Of a stretch of DNA of 64,000 bases, positions 50,781 through 59,900 are shown piece by piece. The DNA comes from Sulfuricurvum sp. (GTDB taxonomy: Bacteria; Campylobacterota; Campylobacteria; Campylobacterales; Sulfurimonadaceae). The DNA lies in assembly GCF_023229695.1 (NCBI RefSeq), contig NZ_JALNYS010000017.1, positions 1 through 64,000 of the forward strand, given 5' to 3'. Positions within the stretch are counted from its first letter, which is position 1. The number at the start of each line of letters is the position of its first letter. Below the pieces are notes generated by a model that saw only the letters and a program-made list of their open reading frames with translations, made no database searches and had not been told where the DNA came from. Position numbers and translations under genes: made by a program.

Positions 50781-52174
50781 TATTTGATCTCTCCTCTTTT
50801 ATTTAGTGTTGCGAGATAGGCCGCAAGAGCCTCTTTTTCCGCTTCGGTTCCGACAAACGGAGGCATATACGGTGTTCCGCCGCCGGGGAGGTTGTTGATA
50901 CGGTTGCGGATAGCCGCTTCGCTCCATCCCGCCGTGAGTGCTTTAAGACCGTTGATCCCGTTTTCGGTATGGCAGGCGCGGCACTCGATTCGAGCGATCG
51001 TATGACCCACTTTAACAAGGTTTGATTTATCCTCATTGATCACTTTGTCTTTTTCATCGACGAAAACAGCATGCTTGAGGATACCCACTTTGTTCAGATA
51101 GGGGACGTCGGTGACACGGATACCGTTGGCGTACATGTAGTGATAGATGAGGTAGGGTTTGCGGATAAACTCACGCGTACGCTCTTCGTAACCCCAAAAG
51201 AGCATGAATGCCGCGACCATGAGTGTTGCCGCAATGTAGGGCATCCGCTTGGGGGAGAAATAGGCGATGATCGTGGTGATCACCACCGCACCGCCGATAC
51301 CGCTGATAATCAGGTACATCAAATCCATTTTGTCGGCAAACGCACGCGTCATCATCGCCGTCGGGATCATGGCACGGGCCGCTTCGGGGATTTGCAACAG
51401 GTAGTAGTACCCGAATGCCGCAGCGACCGGAACGGTAACCATCATGATCGTCGCGAAAAACTTGATGAGGCGCTCTTTGGTATTGCGAATCTCTTCGTCT
51501 TTGCTAAACGCGGTGATAAGCCATGTCCACATAATCGCCAATGCGGCGGCAAACGCGATCGAACTAAAGGTTCTCATTAAAAGGCCGGGGAACCAGGTCG
51601 GATTAAAGAGGGCATTGTTGTAGTTGACGTTACCCGGATAGACTTCCGGATCAACCCACGGCTGACCGTCGAAATTCGGGGTTAGCATAAAGCCTAAAAT
51701 CGCCGTGATGATCAGCATCGTCACCCAGGAGGAGATAGCATACCAGATCCCGAAACGTACCGATGACGTGCGCCCTTTGAGGGTAGTCTCTTTTTGTTTC
51801 CACGTCATGAACCAGAACAGGAGCAAGATCACCTCGAAGTTAAAGACGATCCACTCGATAAACCATTTCCAGAAGAAAACGCGGATCAGTCCGCCGATGG
51901 CGTTGGGGCTGATGATGTTGGCGTGAATCCACATCCCGATTCCGGTGAGGGCGCCGATGGAGGTAGAGAGGATAAAAAAGACCATGAGGAGGCGGTAGAC
52001 GGTTTCATACCCGGCCGTATCGCCCCGTTTGTTGGTCCACCATGCGGCCAGTGCCAGCACCACCGATCCTCCGACGGCACCGCCGTGCGAGACGAAGACG
52101 TGGATGATGGCATTGATCGCCATGAGCATTCTGAGCCCGATCGTGGGCATTTCGAATATGGGGAAATCGAACAT
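50780..52174 (-). CDS. Cytochrome bd-superfamily CydA-like subunit with C-terminal heme c (first subunit)
   Basis: 464 residues, about nine membrane helices. INAIIHVFVSHGGAVGGSV holds candidate heme-ligand His; SIGALTGIGMWIHANIISP and FFWKWFIEWIVFNFEV align in style with the CydA GxxTGxxxEFQFG and F-x-E-S segments. The C-terminus carries CRACH (IECRACHTENGINGLK) and a distal Met in GGTPYMPPFVG. No clear Q-loop is seen, which argues against quinol oxidation. Heme ligands and the proton-channel residues need alignment to confirm. Expressed from promoter P4 through a long structured leader. Confidence 0.65.
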   Translation of the reverse strand: MFDFPIFEMPTIGLRMLMAINAIIHVFVSHGGAVGGSVVLALAAWWTNKRGDTAGYETVYRLLMVFFILSTSIGALTGIGMWIHANIISPNAIGGLIRVFFWKWFIEWIVFNFEVILLLFWFMTWKQKETTLKGRTSSVRFGIWYAISSWVTMLIITAILGFMLTPNFDGQPWVDPEVYPGNVNYNNALFNPTWFPGLLMRTFSSIAFAAALAIMWTWLITAFSKDEEIRNTKERLIKFFATIMMVTVPVAAAFGYYYLLQIPEAARAMIPTAMMTRAFADKMDLMYLIISGIGGAVVITTIIAYFSPKRMPYIAATLMVAAFMLFWGYEERTREFIRKPYLIYHYMYANGIRVTDVPYLNKVGILKHAVFVDEKDKVINEDKSNLVKVGHTIARIECRACHTENGINGLKALTAGWSEAAIRNRINNLPGGGTPYMPPFVGTEAEKEALAAYLATLNKRGEIK

Positions 52175-52435
52175 ATATATCCTTTGTTTTTATATCAACC
52201 CCCTAAAGCTTTTCGCATTTATGCGAAAGATTTTAAAAGAGTGCATTTGAAAGGTGTATATGCACGACAACGTCGGAGAAACAGCGCCAAAAAACGCTAT
52301 AATTTTGACGTTGCCGTGCAACACGTTTTTCCGTCTGCCTGAGAGCTGCAATTCTGATGGCAGACGGATCGTTAAGGCTTTCTCCTCGGTATTTTCCTCC
52401 TTTTTTCTCCTCAATAGTTTAGTTACGAGAGTAGC
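52175..52435 (-). promoter_or_regulatory. Long structured 5' leader of the bd-superfamily operon
   Basis: About 250 nt between the P4 -10 box and the start codon, without a convincing gene. On the minus strand it contains GGAGG-rich stretches, a 9-bp stem (CCGTCTGCC / GGCAGACGG, 52331-52339 with 52359-52367), and a 14-bp stem with one G-T pair (52261-52274 with 52307-52320) enclosing a smaller AGCG/CGCT hairpin. It may be a regulatory leader; the plus strand could alternatively encode a small RNA from TATAAT near 52299. No known riboswitch class recognised. Confidence 0.4.
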
Positions 52436-52467
52436 ATTATGAAAAAACAGTGTTACATTTATGTTAA
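52436..52467 (-). promoter_or_regulatory. Promoter P4 with TAACA direct-repeat operator
   Basis: On the minus strand: TTAACATAAATGTAACA (52467-52451), 9 nt, CATAAT (52441-52436). The 30-bp block is nearly identical to P3 (48910-48941). Confidence 0.68.
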
Positions 52468-52470
52468 AGC

Positions 52471-52545
52471 TGACCTTACGCACCTTGCCTTAAGGGGTAC
52501 TTCAATGGGAGTTAATCTCCCGTATCCGAAAGATACGGGAAAATT
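52471..52545. repeat. Dispersed repeat family A, left half only
   Basis: TGACCTTACGCACCTTGCC and the CCCGTATCCGAAAGATACGG hairpin are present; the second and third hairpins and the right end are missing, replaced by 60 bp of coding-like DNA (see 52547-52605). Confidence 0.7.
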
Positions 52546-52546
52546 T

Positions 52547-52605
52547 GATTCGGGAGGTTGAGGAGATCATCGGCCGCCCGGTTGAGCGGATGATCGATTT
52601 TTGAC
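52547..52605 (+). pseudogene. Orphan C-terminal gene fragment
   Basis: An open frame reading IREVEEIIGRPVERMIDF then TGA, fused to the broken repeat. It looks like the last 18 codons of a lost gene. Too short to identify. Confidence 0.25.
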
Positions 52606-52619
52606 GTTAAACGCTAACC

Positions 52620-54263
52620 TTACACACTAAACTTCTGAAGCTGTCGGCTCAGATCGGCCGTGTTGTGATCGAGTCCGGTTGCCACATCGGTGATCTCTTG
52701 AATACTGGCAGCATTGGACGAAGCGATTCTATTGAGGGAGTCGATTTTGGCGGAGATGAGGTTCATCCCCTCCATTAAGCGGGCAAGGGTATCGTTGGAG
52801 TGACGGACACTGCTTGCGGCAATCGAGATGAGAGAGGATGAGGATCGGATGATCTCTTGTACCGTGTTGGAGTCTTGAGAGACGATCAGCACCGATTCGG
52901 TGGCTTTGTCCATTTTTTTACTGGTGTTGATGATGGCATTGACGATAGAGTTAATCGTTATATTGATCTGAGAGAGGCTCTCTTGTGTCCGTTCGGCGAG
53001 TTTGCGTACCTCGTCGGCGACGACGGCAAATCCCCGGCCGTGTTCCCCCGCACGGGCCGCTTCGATCGCGGCATTGAGGGCGAGGAGATTGGTTTGATCG
53101 GCGATATCGCCGATGATGTCCAGAACCCCTTTGATCTCTTTGGCTTGCGCGGAGAGGGTTTTAAGATCCTCGGAGAGGAGTTGCTGGCTGGCGGCGACCG
53201 TTTGGATGTCATCGTTCATGTGGGCAATCTGGTCCGTAGCGTGGGTGAGGTTGCCGTTTGCCTGAGAGATTTTTTCGTCGGTATCGTGTGCCGCCGCACT
53301 GCTGCGGTGGACAATCTCCTGAAGGGTGATGATTTGGGTATGGGTTTGTACGATATCCGAACTGCTTGCTTCGAGACGGTTTTTAATGGCCGCAGAGACG
53401 AGATTGAGCTCCTGTGCCGAAGCGATGCTGTTATGGGAGGCCGATTTGATGCTTCCGACGATTTTTTGCAACTCATCCATCGAGTCGTTCATGTTGTGCG
53501 CGGCGGTAGCCAGCTCATCACTCCCGTGTGCATCGATCCGGTGGAGAAGATCCCCGGAGCGGAGGTGGCGGGCGATTTGGGTGAGATTGGCCGTTTTTTG
53601 GAGAAGATCACGGGAGATGAAGTGCAAAATGATATGGACGCTGATCATCCCCGCAGGGAAGATCAAGGCAATCAGGAGAAGGGTCTGGTTAAACTCTTCT
53701 TGTGCGCTCAGATAGAGCGCCTGGGTATTGGCAATCTGTAGATCGATCAGGGTGTCGAGCTGTTCGGCAGCCGGGGTGAGACTGTAGGGAAAATCGCTTT
53801 GGATCAGATCGAGAATCGTCATGATCTGTTTGGCTTCGATAGCCTTTTCCAGCAAAACGATCGAACGTTCCGCCCTCTCCATTGCCTTTTTCGCCTCCGG
53901 AATCATCTCTTTCTCCTCGTCGGTCATCTCCCCGGAGAGATAAATTCCCCATTTCTCTTTGAGCTGTTGATGGGAAGCGGCGACCGATTTGGCGGCCGCA
54001 TCGAAATCTCCAACCCCCTCGGAGAGTTCGGTCGCGGTGTGGAGAATCTCTTTTTCGATCCCGTTTTTACAGGTGCGGAGATTTTGGAGGGGTTCAAGGC
54101 TCTGGCTGTGGATCGTTTCCAGCGATCCGTTGGACAAAAACATCCCGGTAATCCCGAGTGCGACCGCCGTAAGGGCAAAAAGCTGCGCCAAAACGACAAT
54201 GAGGGTCAGTTTTTTTCGGATGGAGAGGTTTGCAAAGAGTGAGTGAGAGTGGGGAGAAACCAT
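52620..54263 (-). CDS. Methyl-accepting chemotaxis protein
   Basis: 547 residues. Membrane helix 1 (KLTLIVVLAQLFALTAVALGI), a four-helix-bundle-type periplasmic domain of about 150 residues, membrane helix 2 (LLLIALIFPAGMISVHIIL), a HAMP region, then the cytoplasmic signalling domain with the conserved tip GRGFAVVADEVRKLAERTQE. The ligand is unknown. No Cys or His cluster suggests heme or metal sensing. ATG at 54263 follows GGGG. Monocistronic. Confidence 0.9.
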   Translation of the reverse strand: MVSPHSHSLFANLSIRKKLTLIVVLAQLFALTAVALGITGMFLSNGSLETIHSQSLEPLQNLRTCKNGIEKEILHTATELSEGVGDFDAAAKSVAASHQQLKEKWGIYLSGEMTDEEKEMIPEAKKAMERAERSIVLLEKAIEAKQIMTILDLIQSDFPYSLTPAAEQLDTLIDLQIANTQALYLSAQEEFNQTLLLIALIFPAGMISVHIILHFISRDLLQKTANLTQIARHLRSGDLLHRIDAHGSDELATAAHNMNDSMDELQKIVGSIKSASHNSIASAQELNLVSAAIKNRLEASSSDIVQTHTQIITLQEIVHRSSAAAHDTDEKISQANGNLTHATDQIAHMNDDIQTVAASQQLLSEDLKTLSAQAKEIKGVLDIIGDIADQTNLLALNAAIEAARAGEHGRGFAVVADEVRKLAERTQESLSQINITINSIVNAIINTSKKMDKATESVLIVSQDSNTVQEIIRSSSSLISIAASSVRHSNDTLARLMEGMNLISAKIDSLNRIASSNAASIQEITDVATGLDHNTADLSRQLQKFSV

Positions 54264-54335
54264 AAAAAAACCCTTGAAAAAAAATACGTACAGTATAAAG
54301 GAGGATTATTACAATTTGATCACATTGGTATTAAC

Positions 54336-54691
54336 TGACCTTACGCACCTTACTTTAGCAAGTACGTAAAGGGAAGTTTTTCTCGCGCATCCGACAGATG
54401 CGGGTAGCTTTAGGGGGGTGCAGGGGACAAATTGTCCCCGCCACTTTCCGGGCTTAGCCCGAAAAGTGTGTAACATCAGTTAGTAATCTCCCGCATCCGA
54501 AAGATGCGGGTAGCTTCAGGGGGGTGCAGGGGACAAATTGTCCCCGCCACTTTGCGGGCTTAGCCCGGAAAGTGTGTAACATCAGTTAGTAATCTCCCGC
54601 ATCCGAAAGATGCGGGTAGCTTTAGGGGGGTGCAGGGGACAAATTTGTCCCCGCCACTTTGCGGGCTTTGCCCGGAAAGTGCGTAACATCA
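54336..54691. repeat. Family A repeat expanded as a tandem array of three units
   Basis: One complete left end (TGACCTTACGCACC), then three copies of the three-hairpin core. The shared end TAACATCAG(T/A) recurs at 54471, 54577 and 54684, a period of 106-107 bp. Units differ by only a few bases. This accounts for the gap of about 430 bp before the deaminase gene. Confidence 0.88.
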
Positions 54692-54695
54692 GATA

Positions 54696-55154
54696 TTAAT
54701 AAAGTTTTCGGTTCTCTTTTTCCAGCCACCGGTCAAACAACTCCCGGTTTTTTTCCCCGTCGATCACCCTGAGATCGAGTACGGTGCCGGGGTCGGCGAT
54801 AAAGGTGTGAAACCGCTCGTCATCAAACCCTCCCCGTGCGGCATCTTCTTCCGTAGCGCCGTAATAGACGGTCGGTATCCGTGCCCAGAGAATGGCCCCC
54901 ATACACATCGGACAGGGGTAGCAGGTGGTGTAGAGGGTGCAGTCGGAGAGGTCGAACCGCCCCAGTTTTTCGGATGCGAGGCGGATCGCCCCCATCTCGG
55001 CATGGGCGGTGGGGTCGTTGGTGGAGAGGACCCGGTTGTGGGCGGCGGCGATTAGGTCGCCGTTGCAGACGATGACGGCCCCGAACGGCCCCCCCTCATC
55101 CGATCCCATGCCGCGCAGCGCCTCGTCATGGGCGATTTGCATCCAACGGTTCAT
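54696..55154 (-). CDS. Guanine-deaminase-like nucleoside/base deaminase
   Basis: 152 residues of the cytidine deaminase fold. Zinc site: THAEMGAIRLA (HAE) and PCPMCMGAILWARIP (PCxxC). The segment YYGATEEDAARGGFDDERF matches guanine deaminase (GuaD) better than tRNA adenosine deaminase TadA. It should convert guanine to xanthine in purine salvage. The start overlaps the peptidase stop (ATGA), so a longer upstream start is unlikely. Confidence 0.75.
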   Translation of the reverse strand: MNRWMQIAHDEALRGMGSDEGGPFGAVIVCNGDLIAAAHNRVLSTNDPTAHAEMGAIRLASEKLGRFDLSDCTLYTTCYPCPMCMGAILWARIPTVYYGATEEDAARGGFDDERFHTFIADPGTVLDLRVIDGEKNRELFDRWLEKENRKLY

Positions 55155-55918
55155 CGGTTGTGAGAAACGCAGGAAGGGGCGAAAAGTTCGGGACGGTACT
55201 CGAAATGCATCGTATCGTAGTGGTACCATCTCCCCCCCCAGATAAAGCCGTGTTTTTCGAAAATTCGGACGATGGAGAGGGGCATCGTGTTGCGGTAGCC
55301 GATTCTAGCCGTTTCGGAAGGGGCTTCATCTTTCCAGTATTGGGTTTTGGTCGGGGCGAGATCGATCGCGATCCCGAAGCTGTGCATCGAGAGGCGGTCG
55401 GTGTCTTTGATCACCCGGTACTCATAGGTGGAGGCCCCCTCCGCCCAAATCCGCTCTTTTTTCGGGAGGGCGGCGATTTCGCGTCCGATGGCGGCGAGTT
55501 TTTGATCCACCCCCCCGACACGGTTGACCCGAAGTGTGCTCATCCCCTTCAGCGTCGGCCATTCGATGGTGACGAGATTGGCTTCGATCCCTTTTTTGTC
55601 TTTGCCGTAGAGGGCCTGGAAAAAGGGCTGGTAGCGAAGACGCCCCGGATCGAAAAGATACGGAGGAGGGGTTTCGATCCCCCCCGCATCGTAGGTTTGC
55701 GAGAGCTGGACGGAGAGATCGGCATTATTGATGGTCTCATCCCATGTCCCTTTGGGCGTCGGGGTGTGATAGGGGAAGCGGGTACCGTCTCGTAAGAGCA
55801 GCGACGTTTCATCGGCAGAGGTGATCAGGGGGCCATACCCTTGTACGTAGCATTCGGGATTTCCCCAGCTGAGGGTGACGAGGGCACTGAGCACCCCCAA
55901 TAGTGGTAAACAACGCAT
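55151..55918 (-). CDS. M15-family peptidoglycan peptidase (VanY/D,D- or L,D-carboxypeptidase-like)
   Basis: 255 residues with a signal peptide ending near SWGNPECY. Zinc-site motifs: SMHSFGIAIDLAP (HxxGxAxD) and WYHYDTMHFEYRPEL (HxxH-type). The fold is that of peptidase_M15_4 proteins, which trim peptidoglycan stem peptides in the periplasm. Coupled to the deaminase gene by ATGA; no obvious functional link. Confidence 0.78.
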   Translation of the reverse strand: MRCLPLLGVLSALVTLSWGNPECYVQGYGPLITSADETSLLLRDGTRFPYHTPTPKGTWDETINNADLSVQLSQTYDAGGIETPPPYLFDPGRLRYQPFFQALYGKDKKGIEANLVTIEWPTLKGMSTLRVNRVGGVDQKLAAIGREIAALPKKERIWAEGASTYEYRVIKDTDRLSMHSFGIAIDLAPTKTQYWKDEAPSETARIGYRNTMPLSIVRIFEKHGFIWGGRWYHYDTMHFEYRPELFAPSCVSHNR

Positions 55919-55954
55919 GGTTCCCCTTTTTGGATGCTATTTTAGCTTATTTTC

Positions 55955-56032
55955 TGATGTTACGCACTTTTCGGGCAAAGCCCGTAAAGTGGCAGGGACT
56001 AAAGTCCCTACAACCCCCTAAAGCCACTATGC
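55955..56032. repeat. Dispersed repeat family A (reverse), right half missing
   Basis: TGATGTTACGCACTTTTCGG, CGGGCAAAGCCCG and AGGGACTAAAGTCCCT are present, then the sequence departs at AAAGCCACTATGC. Confidence 0.7.
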
Positions 56033-56126
56033 ATCGATTCGGGAATCGTGTCGGGTGAGAGAATGTTCACAATCGCTTCACGTTGGGGTGAGAGAATACG
56101 GTTATCTTAATCGATAGGAGTCTCCT

Positions 56127-56462
56127 ATGAAAACAATGCACATTCTCGGTACCGTCGTGGGTGCCGTTATGATTTTTTCGGTTTCGGCGTATGCGGGGCA
56201 TGGCGAACATGATCGGGGGGGGCGCTATGACGCTCCCCGGCATGTTAAAATGGGGTATCCGTCGCACCGCAACAACTGGGTTGTTCCGTTGGTTGTCGGA
56301 GGGGTGTTGGGGTATGCCCTCACAGAGTCACGCAGACAATCGGTACCCTATGCGACGATCGGTGCTTCGGTCGTCTACCCGGAACAGCCGGTGTATGAGG
56401 AGCGGTGGGTCTATTTCGGAGAGTGCGATTGTCAGCGCCGCGTACTGGTTCGGGTTCGTTAA
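56127..56462 (+). CDS. Small secreted or membrane-associated protein, function unknown
   Basis: 111 residues: signal peptide (MKTMHILGTVVGAVMIFSVSAYA), a His/Arg/Gly-rich segment (GHGEHDRGGRYDAPRHV), one hydrophobic stretch (WVVPLVVGGVLGYALTES) and a Tyr-rich tail with CDCQ. Resembles small Gly/Tyr-rich envelope proteins with a glycine-zipper-like helix. TAGGAG precedes the ATG by 8 nt. Confidence 0.6.
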   Translation: MKTMHILGTVVGAVMIFSVSAYAGHGEHDRGGRYDAPRHVKMGYPSHRNNWVVPLVVGGVLGYALTESRRQSVPYATIGASVVYPEQPVYEERWVYFGECDCQRRVLVRVR

Positions 56463-56550
56463 ACCACCCCCTGCGCTTTTAAGGTTTTTTTTTGTTCTCT
56501 CCTTTTTTGTGTTGTTTTTTTGATTTCTTGGAGTATTATATAAATAACAG

Positions 56551-56946
56551 AACGGACCTGAAGCACTTATTCTAAAGAGGGTGAAAAGAGTCCGTACTCT
56601 CCCGTATCCGAAAAGTGCGTAAAGGGTGCTTATCTCTCCCGCATCCGAAAGATGCGGGAAGCTTTAGGGGGTTGTAGGGACTTTAGTCCCTGCCACTTTT
56701 CGGGCTCTGCCCGGAAAGTGCGTAACATCAAATCGGTTATCTCTCCCGCATCCGAAAGATGCGGGAAGCTTCAGGGGGGTGCAGGGGACAAAATGTCCCT
56801 GCCACTTTCCGGGCTTTGCTCGGAAAGTGCATAACATTAAATCGCTTATCTCTCCCGCATCCGAAAGATGCGGGAAGCTTCAGGGGGGTGCAGGGGACAA
56901 AATGTCCCTGCCACTTTTCGGGCTCTGCCCGGAAAGTGCATAACAT
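56551..56946. repeat. Family A repeat expanded as a second tandem array of three units
   Basis: A diverged left end (GGACCTGAAGCAC), then three cores ending TAACAT at 56723, 56832 and 56941, a period of 109 bp. Together with 56463-56550 (AT-rich, nothing recognised) this fills the 520-bp gap before the next gene. Confidence 0.88.
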
Positions 56947-56985
56947 TATGATGGAAAACGATCCATCGGGGGGAAAAGAAAAACG

Positions 56986-59900
56986 ATGACCACTATGACC
57001 TTAAAAGGGATTGTCTCTTCGAAAAGTACTCCGCTGAGCGGGGAAATAGCGTTGATGGATGCACTGAAACAGATGGAACGCGATCAGGTGAGTTCGGTTG
57101 TGGTGGTGGATGAGAGGTATCGGCCGATCGGGATATTCACCGAACACGATACCCTCAAAACCATCAGCGGATACGACCCCTCGGCAGTGACGCTTTCGGA
57201 GGTGATGACGCGCGGGGTATTTTGTATGGACGAGAATACCGTACTGCACGATGCGTATTTGGCGATGGAAGAGAAAAAGTACCGTCATCTCGTGGTGACC
57301 GATGGGGAGGGGCGTTATCGGGGGGTTGTGAGCGAGGGGGATTTTTTACGCCATATGGGATTTGAACATTTGGTCAAATTCAAACGGGTTCAGGATGCGA
57401 TGAACGCAATCCCTCTGCTGATGGGAAAAGAGGCCACCATTGCCGATGCGGCGGCGCAGATGCGCGAAGCGGGGAAAGATTACGTCCTGATCCTCGAAAA
57501 CCAGACCCCTTATGGGGTGGTGAGCGAGCGCGATATCGCCCGATTTCGCATCCACGGGGATCAAGACGAGACGGAGTCTGTTTCCGCGTTGGCCCATACC
57601 GAGCTGAAACTGGTGTGCAAATCGACACCGCTTCAGGAGGCGGCGATAGTGATGCAAGATCACGGCATCCATCAGCTTATCGTCGTGGAGGAGCAAAACC
57701 GTTTTATCGGTATTCTGGACCGGCACGATATCCTCAAAGCACTGCACGGGGCCTATTTCGAATTTTTGATCGCGACGATTGAGCAAAAGAGCGAGGCGCT
57801 GGAAAAGCTCTCTCTGAAAGAGGGGGAATTAAAAGCCGAAAAAGAGATCGCGGAGCGCAATATGCTCAAATTTCGCACCCTGTTTGAATCGCAGCCCGAT
57901 GGGTGCGCTTTGCTCCGCCCCGATACGGTTGCGGTCGAATTCAACGATGCGATGTGCCGGATGCTGGGATACACGCGCGAGGAGTTCGCCGTACTTCGGG
58001 TGAACGATTACGAAGTACTGGAATCGGTCGAAGAGACGGAGCAGAGGATCCGGAAAATCATTCAGGAGGGGCCGGAGTCGTTTGAATCGCGCCATCGTCG
58101 CAAAGACGGGTCGATGATTGACGTATGGGTTAACGTCGTCGCGATGCAGATCGACGGAGAACCGTATCTGATGGCAATGTACCGCGATATCAGTGACAAA
58201 AAACAGATTCAGACCGAACTGGCCCGAAAAAGTTCGTTTTTGTACACGTTGATCAACACGATCCCCGATCTGATCTGGCTCAAAGATCTCGAGGGGACCT
58301 ATCTGGCGTGCAACAAAATGTTTCAGCGTTTTTACAATGCGCAGGAGGGGGATATTATCGGGAAAAACGATTTCGATTTTGTCGATCCCGCCCTGGCGCA
58401 GTTTTTTCGCGATCACGATCTCGCCGCCGTTGCGGCGGGGGGATCGCGCACGAACGAAGAGTATCTGAAATTCGGAGACGGAAGCTACGAGGGGTTTTTC
58501 GAGACGATCAAAACCCCGATGAAAGACGCTGCCGGAGAGGATGTCGGGGTCCTCGGGGTGGCTCGTGATATCAGCGACCGGAAGAAAAAAGAGAATGAGA
58601 TCAAGCGGGTTCAGGAGCTGGCGCATATCGGAACCTGGGAATGGGATATTCTCGAAGACATCTTTGAGGGGAGCGAGGAGTGTTTCCGGATGCATGGCCT
58701 CTCCCCGGCTCAGGCCGTCTCGATGATGGCGGTGGAGGAGCGTATTTACGAAGAGGACCGTGCGGAATTTACGCAGGCAATCGCCCATGTTTTGTGGGAC
58801 GGCATGTGCAATATGGTGTACCGGGTTATCGACGCGGAGAAAGAGCTGCGATGGGTCCAGCTGCATGCGGAGTTTCAGTTTGACGAAAACGGACGACGGG
58901 TCAAAGGGATCGGAATCGTGCAGGAGATTACCGAACGGGTCCGTTACGAAAAGCAGCTGGAGACGCTGGCCAACTACGATTCACTCACAGGGCTGGCCAA
59001 CCGTTCGTTTTTGATGGCCCACCTGCAACAATCGATCGCTAAAGGGGCGCGGGAGAAGACGATGACGGCGTTGTTCTTGTTCGATCTGGACCGGTTTAAA
59101 GACATCAACGACAGTTTCGGCCACACATCAGGGGACGAACTGCTTCAGAAAGTGGCACAGCGTTTTGCGCAGCGGCTGAGGGCGGGAGATTTGATTGCCC
59201 GACTGGGGGGAGATGAGTTTGCCGTTGTTCTGGAGCAGATTGCCCGTCCTGAAGATGCGGGACGGTTTGCGGAGGAGATGATCCGTACCCTTGCAGCACC
59301 TTTTAAGCTTCAAAGCGGGATAGGGATCCATATCAGTACCAGTATCGGAATCGTCCTGAGCCCTCAGGACGGCAGTGAAGCGGAGACGCTGCTTCAAAAT
59401 GCCGATGCGGCATTGTACAAGGCAAAAGCCGAAGGGCGCGGAAATTATCGCTACTATACCGATGATCTGACCGATTCGGCCCGACAACGGGTCGATTGCG
59501 AAGTTCAGCTGCGCCGGGCGATCGAACAACGGGAGTTCGAGGTCTATTATCAGCCGCAGGTACACATTGCTACGGGACGGATTGTAGGGGCCGAAGCGCT
59601 GGTTCGGTGGAATGATCCGCAGCGGGGGGTGATCTCTCCGGCTCAGTTTATCCCCCTTGCCGAAGAGACGGGGATGATCGGAGTGATCGGCGAATGGGTT
59701 TTGAACGAGACGTGCAGACAGGGGAAGATATGGCTCGATCAGGGGCATCGTCTGATTCTTGCCGTCAACCTCTCTGCCCATCAGATTCGCCATCAAAACA
59801 TCCCGGAGATGGTTGACAAAGCGCTCAAAACGAGTGGCTATCCCGCCGGTCGGCTGGAGCTGGAACTGACCGAAAGCGCTTTGATGCAGCGCGAAGAGGA

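Noticed and set aside
52190..52483. 97-codon minus-strand frame upstream of the oxidase
   Set aside because: It spans two perfect hairpins and the inferred promoter, begins in a repeat and has no ribosome site before its start; more likely leader RNA.
54336..54691. Tandem array resembling a CRISPR locus
   Set aside because: Units are about 107 bp, contiguous and nearly identical with no unique spacers, and no cas genes are present. It is an expanded hairpin repeat.
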